Positions 59,181 to 64,000 of a DNA stretch of 64,000 nt are shown here, piece by piece. Position 1 is the stretch's first letter, and each line of letters begins with the position of its first letter. The notes under the pieces are model-generated. The model was not told the DNA's origin. It did not search any database and was given only the letters and a program-made list of their open reading frames with translations. The position numbers were made by a program, and so were the translations under genes. Source of the stretch: Nitrososphaera sp. (GTDB taxonomy: Archaea; Thermoproteota; Nitrososphaeria; Nitrososphaerales; Nitrososphaeraceae); NCBI GenBank assembly GCA_039938515.1, contig JBDUUL010000011.1:1-64000 (forward strand). The letters are read 5' to 3'.

Positions 59181-60366
59181 AATATTCCTCCCTTACCAGG
59201 CCTGAACTGTCGACAAACACGGCGGTAAATGCTTCCAGCCGTTCCGATATAAATCCACCTTTGAGAAACTCGGGATAGACTGGCAGCCTGCCACGGAGAT
59301 TCCTGCCCCTTGCTAGCGACACCTCGGCAACCTGCGAGACGGAGGGCCATGGAAATTCGGGATTGACATGGTCTATCGTGACAGGGGAAATTCCGCCCCA
59401 GTCGTTGATTCCGGCGTCAAGGTACAGGCCATAGGATTCCGGATTTAGGTTGGGCGGCGCTTGGATGTTCATTTTCTGCATCACCAATCGCGCGAGTGCC
59501 AGCGTGCGGATGAAGTAGTCCTCGCCTGCAGCAGGCGAGGAGGCCATTCCCGTTCTGGGCTTTGGCGCAAAATTCTGCAGGATAATCTCCTGAACGTGGC
59601 CATACCTCCTGCTCAGGTCCCGTAGCACAAAAAGAGAATCGACCATCTCTTCAAGACTCTCCCCAATGCCTACAAGAAGCCCGGTTGTGGTAGGAATGCC
59701 AAGTTCGCCGGCCGCGCTCAGGGTGTTGAGCCTTACCTTTGGGTGCTTGCTGGGCGCGCCCGCATGGGGCATACCCTTTTCCATCAGCCGCTCGCTTGAT
59801 GACTCTAGCATAACACCGACGCTCACGTTCGTATCCTTTAACTGCGCAAGTTCCGACTTTGAGAGGCTTCCGGCGTTTGTGTGAGGAAGAAGACCGGTAT
59901 TTTGGAGGACAAGTTCTGAGACCTCGCGAATATAGTCTACCAGGCTGGCGTGCCCAAGCGACCAGAGCCAGCTTTTGGCCTGTGCATATTTCTCCTCGGG
60001 CCTCTCCCCTGTCACGATCAGGGCTTCTGTGCAGCGCGTCCGCTGGCCCTGTTTAGCGAGGGCAAGCACTGCATCAGGGCTCATCATCGTGGCCCCCTGG
60101 CTGGACGGCTCCTTCTTGTAGGTGCAGTAAAGGCAGGTATCCCTGCACAGGTTGACAAGGTCGATAAAGATCTTTCGAGAGTAGGTAACGACAGGCTCTG
60201 GCTTGGCCCTGTCCCGGATTCTCGCTGCCGTGCTAACAAGCGCGCTTGTAGGACAGTCCTCGAAGAGGAGGAGTGCATCAGATTTCGCCGGTTCGTGCCC
60301 TTCAAGCGACTGCTGCAAGATTTCCCGAACTCCGGCATCTGCTGCCTCGTGAGCGCGAGTGTACAA
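59167..60366 (-). CDS. cofG: F420 deazaflavin synthase subunit 1 (CofG)
   Basis: A 399-residue radical SAM enzyme with C-x3-C-x2-C in 'NLCRDTCLYCTYKKE'. Family segments: 'TEALIVTGERPEEKYAQAKS', 'LLPHTNAGSLSKSELAQLKD', 'GILVGIGES'-like 'GLLVGIGESLEEMVDSLFVL', 'FAPKPRTGMASSPAAGEDY' and 'GINDWGGISPVTIDHVNPEF'. It closes the ring to give Fo. Together with CofH it makes the core of coenzyme F420. The gene pair is adjacent and overlapping, the usual arrangement. An HtrA gene lies upstream with 39 bases between. Confidence 0.94.
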   Translation of the reverse strand: MYTRAHEAADAGVREILQQSLEGHEPAKSDALLLFEDCPTSALVSTAARIRDRAKPEPVVTYSRKIFIDLVNLCRDTCLYCTYKKEPSSQGATMMSPDAVLALAKQGQRTRCTEALIVTGERPEEKYAQAKSWLWSLGHASLVDYIREVSELVLQNTGLLPHTNAGSLSKSELAQLKDTNVSVGVMLESSSERLMEKGMPHAGAPSKHPKVRLNTLSAAGELGIPTTTGLLVGIGESLEEMVDSLFVLRDLSRRYGHVQEIILQNFAPKPRTGMASSPAAGEDYFIRTLALARLVMQKMNIQAPPNLNPESYGLYLDAGINDWGGISPVTIDHVNPEFPWPSVSQVAEVSLARGRNLRGRLPVYPEFLKGGFISERLEAFTAVFVDSSGLVREEYFDDI

Positions 60367-60405
60367 GTGTATGCTAGACAGGCTCTCGCTATAATAAAGG
60401 ATTTT

Positions 60406-61629
60406 TCAGGGCGAGGTGAGCTGGCTTGGCCTGGAAGCAAGCGTCGGTGTTATGTCGAGCGTCTTTCCGTCGCGGAGTACCGTCAATTTTATCGGGTCGC
60501 CGACTGCCTTTTGGCTTTCGAGATAAACCAAAATGTCGTCAATTTTGCGCACCGGCTTGTCGTCGATGCTGGTTATCACGTCGCCTCCTAGTTTGACATC
60601 AACACCTTCCACCTTTGTGCTTTGCGTCCCGCCCCTGAGTCCAGCCTTGTCCGCCGGCCCGCCCTTGACCACGTCAACGACCAGAAACCCGCGCGGCTCC
60701 TTGAGCCCTATTGCCTGGGCCAGACCTGGGGTCATGTCACGACCGGAAATCCCGAGCCAGGGATGCGAATACCCGCCGGATGTGACCAGCGAAGGTACGA
60801 CCCTTGCCACGGTGTTTGCAGGAATTGCAAATCCGATCCCTGAAAACTGGCCAGTATTGGTATAGATTGCAGTGGTGATCCCAACGACCTCCCCGCGGAG
60901 GTTGAGAAGCGGTCCGCCAGAGTTGCCCGGATTTACAGGCGCATCGGTCTGTATCACACCGGGGATAGAAAACTGGCCTGCCTGATCGTTTGGCAAAAGG
61001 CGGCCGAGGCCGCTTACTATTCCCTCAGTCATAGAGCCGGAAAGGCCAAAAGGATTTCCTATCGCGGCCACCTGCTCGCCTATCCGAAGCTGGGTCGAGT
61101 TTGCAAGAGCAAGCGGCACAAGTTTGTCTTTGGGGACGTCCTTGACGTAAAGAACCGACAGATCGGTATACGGATCGGAACCTATGACCTGGGCGCGATA
61201 AATCGTCCCGTCAAGAAAAGTCACGTCGACGTTTCCAGAGACACTAACCACATGGTTGTTGGTTATCACATGTCCGTTGTCGTCATACACAAACCCCGAG
61301 CCGAGCCTGCTCTTGCTCGGGTCGGTGCTAGAGCTGTCGGTAATCTCAACAACTGATCGCTGGGTCTGGTTAAATAGATCCGGAAGGGAGAGAGGACTCG
61401 TGGAGGCATCGGGATTGGTTATTCTTCCGACCTCAAACGCAGTCTTTTGGAGCCCTGTCCTGTCCACAGAGGTCTGGGCTGCCGGCGCCTGCTGAGACTG
61501 ACCGTTGTCGGTGCTCCCGCCAGGACTGGTCCGGGGGATAATTGACTGAATGCTAAAAAACGGCGAAATGGCTATCGCAATCGCGGCCACCGCGATCGCA
61601 ATAGATACTCCAAGTATCATCTTGTTCAA
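60406..61629 (-). CDS. HtrA/DegP-type serine protease with PDZ domain
   Basis: A 407-residue protein with an N-terminal membrane anchor (ILGVSIAIAVAAIAIAISPF), a Ser/Gln/Pro linker and an S1C protease domain. The triad is His in 'VITNNHVVSVSG', Asp in 'GSDPYTDLSVLYV', and Ser in 'PVNPGNSGGPLLNL'. One PDZ domain ends the protein (WLGISGRDMTPGLAQAIGLK; 'GGDVITSIDDKPV'). It should degrade or refold damaged proteins outside the cytoplasmic membrane. It is close upstream of cofG on the same strand. Confidence 0.93.
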   Translation of the reverse strand: MNKMILGVSIAIAVAAIAIAISPFFSIQSIIPRTSPGGSTDNGQSQQAPAAQTSVDRTGLQKTAFEVGRITNPDASTSPLSLPDLFNQTQRSVVEITDSSSTDPSKSRLGSGFVYDDNGHVITNNHVVSVSGNVDVTFLDGTIYRAQVIGSDPYTDLSVLYVKDVPKDKLVPLALANSTQLRIGEQVAAIGNPFGLSGSMTEGIVSGLGRLLPNDQAGQFSIPGVIQTDAPVNPGNSGGPLLNLRGEVVGITTAIYTNTGQFSGIGFAIPANTVARVVPSLVTSGGYSHPWLGISGRDMTPGLAQAIGLKEPRGFLVVDVVKGGPADKAGLRGGTQSTKVEGVDVKLGGDVITSIDDKPVRKIDDILVYLESQKAVGDPIKLTVLRDGKTLDITPTLASRPSQLTSP

Positions 61630-61686
61630 TGAGGCTCAGCCGGGCTACGGCAGGCTTACAATATTTACCATTCGGATAAGTGCGGA

Positions 61687-62034
61687 TTACCTTCCAAGGT
61701 AAAGCGGGAGTCCATCCTCCCTTTCCTCAAGAAATTCTGCCAGCCGGCGGTAATGCTGCAGGAACTCGCGACCAGACTCGGTCGTCCTGTATACAATGCC
61801 TTCGCTTCCCTTTCCATCCTGTAACAGCAGGCCGCGCTGCAAGAGCTCTCCAAGGTAGAGGTGTACCTGTTCGTAGCTTAGATTGCCGCGGTACATGATG
61901 TGTGTCTTTTTTATTCCGCTTGTCGCAAGACCCAGTATGTCACCCATTATCTGAATCTTGCCACGGTTGTTCTTGCGCTCCGCCAAAGTCTTAGTTGTTG
62001 ACATCATTCCAGTGGGATTTGTGTAACTGTCCAT
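61687..62034 (-). CDS. ArnR1-like winged-helix protein
   Basis: About 115 residues. The core reads 'GKIQIMGDILGLATSGIKKT', 'HIMYRGNLSYEQVHLYLGEL', 'LQRGLLLQDGKGSEGIVYRT' and 'TESGREFLQHYRRLAEFLEE', the standard thaumarchaeal winged-helix repressor layout. The start could be Met6 (62034), Met at the MMST pair, or an upstream frame to 62049. It probably regulates transcription. It lies between the HtrA and glycosyltransferase genes in the same direction. Confidence 0.85.
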   Translation of the reverse strand: MDSYTNPTGMMSTTKTLAERKNNRGKIQIMGDILGLATSGIKKTHIMYRGNLSYEQVHLYLGELLQRGLLLQDGKGSEGIVYRTTESGREFLQHYRRLAEFLEEREDGLPLYLGR

Positions 62035-62113
62035 ACAGATTAGGAGCACGCTCCTGAACCGGCCCGAAACGCCCGTTCCATCGTTTTTTCCGACAAGTAC
62101 GTTCAGAAGAAAA

Positions 62114-63331
62114 TCAGCGCAGTGGGTTCTGCTGCTCTGTTACCGTGTACTGCCTGTCTCGCCAGTTCACTGCGTTTTCCTTCTTGGCATCGGCTAAAGC
62201 CGAAAAGAAGCCAAAGGAGACCATTGCTCCCCCAAGCGGAGCGCCGAGGCCGTATGCAGGCTTTTCATAAATTCCGTACTTGCACTGAGCTACACTCGTA
62301 GTCAGGATAAGGGCGACGGCTGCCAGGTTAAGCGCGAACAATATTCCAGCGCTGGGCTCAAGACCCAAGCCAAAATGCGCAAATGCCGAGTACGGCAGAA
62401 CGACAAACGGCTCGAAAAGAATGAAAAATACCGCTACGGTCATGAGAACCGCGTTTCGGCGATGCTGGTAATACAGCGGTATCATCAGTCGCCTCAGTCC
62501 ATGCCACAGCGAGGGCAAATCGCGCGCCCAGACGGCGCTGACCTGACGCTCGCCGCGGACCATTTTCAATGCAAGCCCCATTTCCTTGACCCGGGCGCCC
62601 AGGGCGCCGTCCTCGACAAGCTCGTGCCGTACTGCAGAATGGGTGCCTGCCTGCTCGTATGCGCGCCGGGATATTATGTAAAAACTTCCAAAGAAATAGC
62701 CTGTCTTTGTCTTGGGGTCGTTTACGCGAAGCGCAGAAAACCGGGTGTGCAAAAAGACGGATAGAATTGGCAGCGTCACTCTTGTCCAGAAATCATTACA
62801 GACTAGTTTTGGAACGGCCGAGAGCGCGTCAAGTTTGTCTGAGAGGAGCCTGTTTACCGCAAGCGATATTGAAGCTGGCGAATGGACGGTGTCCGCGTCG
62901 GTAAATAGCAACAGCTCTCCGCGGGACTGCTGATAGCCCTCAATGCAGGCCCAGTTCTTGCCCGCCCATCCCGGCGGCTTGGGCCTTGCCTCGACGTGGA
63001 CTATCCTCTTGTCCCTGCGCGCATAATCTGACAGAATTCCGGCCGTCCCGTCGGTGGACGAGTCGTTTATGACCACTATCTCAAGGTTGTCATAGTCCTG
63101 ACCAAGCAGGCTCTCAAGGCACTTTGCGATGTACCTTTCCTCGTTTCGGGCCGGCAGAATCACGCTTACAAGCGGATGAGGTGATTGCGCTTTCTGAGCG
63201 TCGTCAAGCCTTGGGGAGCATTTGAACGACTTTGCCATGTAGGACAGGAAATACACCCAGACTCCGGCAACGCCTATCATGATTGCGGCAAGCAAAAAAT
63301 CAATCGCGTCAAGCGCTGAAAAGCCGCTCAT
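62114..63331 (-). CDS. membrane family 2 glycosyltransferase
   Basis: A 405-residue protein. An N-terminal membrane helix (FLLAAIMIGVAGVWVYFLSY) precedes a GT2 domain: 'PLVSVILPARNEERYIAKCL', 'EIVVINDSSTDGTAGILSDY', the DxD-type 'ELLLFTDADTVHSP', the acceptor loop 'ELVEDGALGARVKEMGLALK' with ED, and 'RQVSAVWARDLPSLWHGLRR'. Two or three C-terminal membrane helices follow. The layout is like the HpnB/CruC-type enzymes that glycosylate lipids. It probably transfers a sugar to a membrane lipid; the donor and acceptor are unknown. Confidence 0.9.
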   Translation of the reverse strand: MSGFSALDAIDFLLAAIMIGVAGVWVYFLSYMAKSFKCSPRLDDAQKAQSPHPLVSVILPARNEERYIAKCLESLLGQDYDNLEIVVINDSSTDGTAGILSDYARRDKRIVHVEARPKPPGWAGKNWACIEGYQQSRGELLLFTDADTVHSPASISLAVNRLLSDKLDALSAVPKLVCNDFWTRVTLPILSVFLHTRFSALRVNDPKTKTGYFFGSFYIISRRAYEQAGTHSAVRHELVEDGALGARVKEMGLALKMVRGERQVSAVWARDLPSLWHGLRRLMIPLYYQHRRNAVLMTVAVFFILFEPFVVLPYSAFAHFGLGLEPSAGILFALNLAAVALILTTSVAQCKYGIYEKPAYGLGAPLGGAMVSFGFFSALADAKKENAVNWRDRQYTVTEQQNPLR

Positions 63332-63401
63332 ATTCCCATCCCGCCACCGTCAGGCAGTCCACAATGCATCAATTCGCGACGCAGGCAGGCTGAACCGCAG
63401 A

Positions 63402-63821
63402 CTACTGTTCCGACGCCTTTGCAATCCTTGTCAGCGCCTCTTCGGTTCCCTCGGCAATGTGCTTCTTGACCATTCCTCCGAACATCCCAAGAAAGCCAGC
63501 GAATTTGATGTTCCAGTCGACGTCAACGCGGGTTTTGTTTTCGCCCTGAGGCTCCAGCCGGACCGTCTTGGTTCCGGTAAGCGGGCCGTCGATAATCCGG
63601 ATTTCAACCAGCTTATTTTCTTCAAGCGTTACCGTCTGGCGGCATTTCGAGTCCTTGAACGAGATTATCACCTCGCGTTCGACCGTGTTCCCGTTCCTGC
63701 TAATGTTCTTTACAGACTTTGTCCCGTGCCAATAGGTAGGCTCGTTGTCGATGTCGCCTACAACTTGCCAGACTCTTGAAACCGGGGCCGCAATCTCGCG
63801 GCTGGTCTTTATTTCTACCAA
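63402..63821 (-). CDS. SRPBCC family protein (CoxG/cyclase-like)
   Basis: A 139-residue protein with the START-like layout: 'VEIKTSREIAAPVSRVWQVV' strand and helix, 'GDIDNEPTYWHGTKSVKNIS', 'VEREVIISFKDSKCRQTVTL', 'GPLTGTKTVRLEPQGENKTR' and a C-terminal helix (VKKHIAEGTEEALTRIAK). A hydrophobic cavity for a small ligand is expected. It lies just upstream of the glycosyltransferase on the same strand, so it may serve lipid handling; that is inference. Confidence 0.87.
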   Translation of the reverse strand: MVEIKTSREIAAPVSRVWQVVGDIDNEPTYWHGTKSVKNISRNGNTVEREVIISFKDSKCRQTVTLEENKLVEIRIIDGPLTGTKTVRLEPQGENKTRVDVDWNIKFAGFLGMFGGMVKKHIAEGTEEALTRIAKASEQ

Positions 63822-63865
63822 TTGACAGGATATGCTATGCAGGGCCCACTATATTTGTCATGGGT

Positions 63866-64000
63866 TCAATCACGAAAACGGGGCACCTGTCCTAATTCAA
63901 TGCCGTTTCCCTTCTTCACAATAAATCCGCAGCTCATTTCCGGCTTCAGGCGTCCCCTGACAAGCAGGCACTTCAATCGCCCGCCGAGATAATATTTGCA
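63866..64000 (-). CDS. C-terminal end of a Cys-containing small gene, cut by the window edge
   Basis: A minus-strand frame enters from the right edge and stops at 63866-63868. The visible 44 residues read CKYYLGGRLKCLLVRGRL, then KPEMSCGFIVKKGNGIEL, then GQVPRFRD. Three Cys (1, 11, 24 of the visible part) suggest a metal site. The parent is not named. Confidence 0.45.
   Translation of the reverse strand, partial: CKYYLGGRLKCLLVRGRLKPEMSCGFIVKKGNGIELGQVPRFRD

Noticed and set aside
1-64000. CRISPR array, insertion sequence with transposase, rRNA genes
   Set aside because: No regularly spaced repeat-spacer array, transposase gene with inverted ends or rRNA segment was seen in the window.

Overview
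The window looks like a piece of an ammonia-oxidising archaeon of the Nitrososphaerales (Thaumarchaeota). This is inferred from gene content. It carries archaeal DnaG primase, transcription factor B, a CTP-type riboflavin kinase, an archaeal FAD synthetase, CofH/CofG, a large ADP-forming acyl-CoA synthetase of the kind used in the hydroxypropionate/hydroxybutyrate cycle, ArnR1-type winged-helix proteins, secreted proteins with PEF-type C-terminal tails, and many genes whose TATA-like box lies about 25 bases before the start codon (leaderless transcripts). No rRNA genes and no CRISPR array were seen.

Layout. 1-16976: accessory and stress-type genes (SnoaL-like and SRPBCC proteins, SHOCT proteins, DUF308 membrane proteins with a membrane-anchored GH5 hydrolase, an MFS pump translationally coupled to a patatin lipase, small membrane proteins). 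17136-24584: core genes (ADP-forming CoA ligase, class I amidotransferase, small Toprim protein, dnaG, ribK facing ribL, CBS protein). 24930-34398: small membrane, channel and secreted proteins, a P-II-like protein, a duplicated pair of beta-sandwich proteins with duplicated promoters, a cupredoxin and a decayed gene. 34434-41025: a uvrB-uvrA-uvrC operon. 41034-43643: small genes, a candidate pseudoknotted RNA, alanine dehydrogenase and a KGG-repeat stress protein.

43779-55713 is the main discovery: an integrated element of about 11.9 kb bounded by an exact 15-bp direct repeat. The right copy forms the 3' end of a tRNA-Trp(CCA) gene and the left copy is the displaced original tRNA end. The element carries an intact tyrosine recombinase next to the tRNA, a HerA/FtsK-type ATPase with two small partners, several small regulators (AbrB-like, winged-helix, zinc-binding), a HEPN-like protein, two secreted cargo proteins and a repeated DNA module of its own. 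No replication initiator or capsid protein was recognised. The tRNA-Trp appears to hold two introns, one in the anticodon loop and one in the T arm directly against the attachment core.

55838-64000 returns to host genes: a membrane-linked winged-helix protein, a TFB, cofH-cofG (deazaflavin core of F420), an HtrA-type protease, a winged-helix protein, a family 2 glycosyltransferase, an SRPBCC protein and the end of a Cys-containing gene cut by the window edge.
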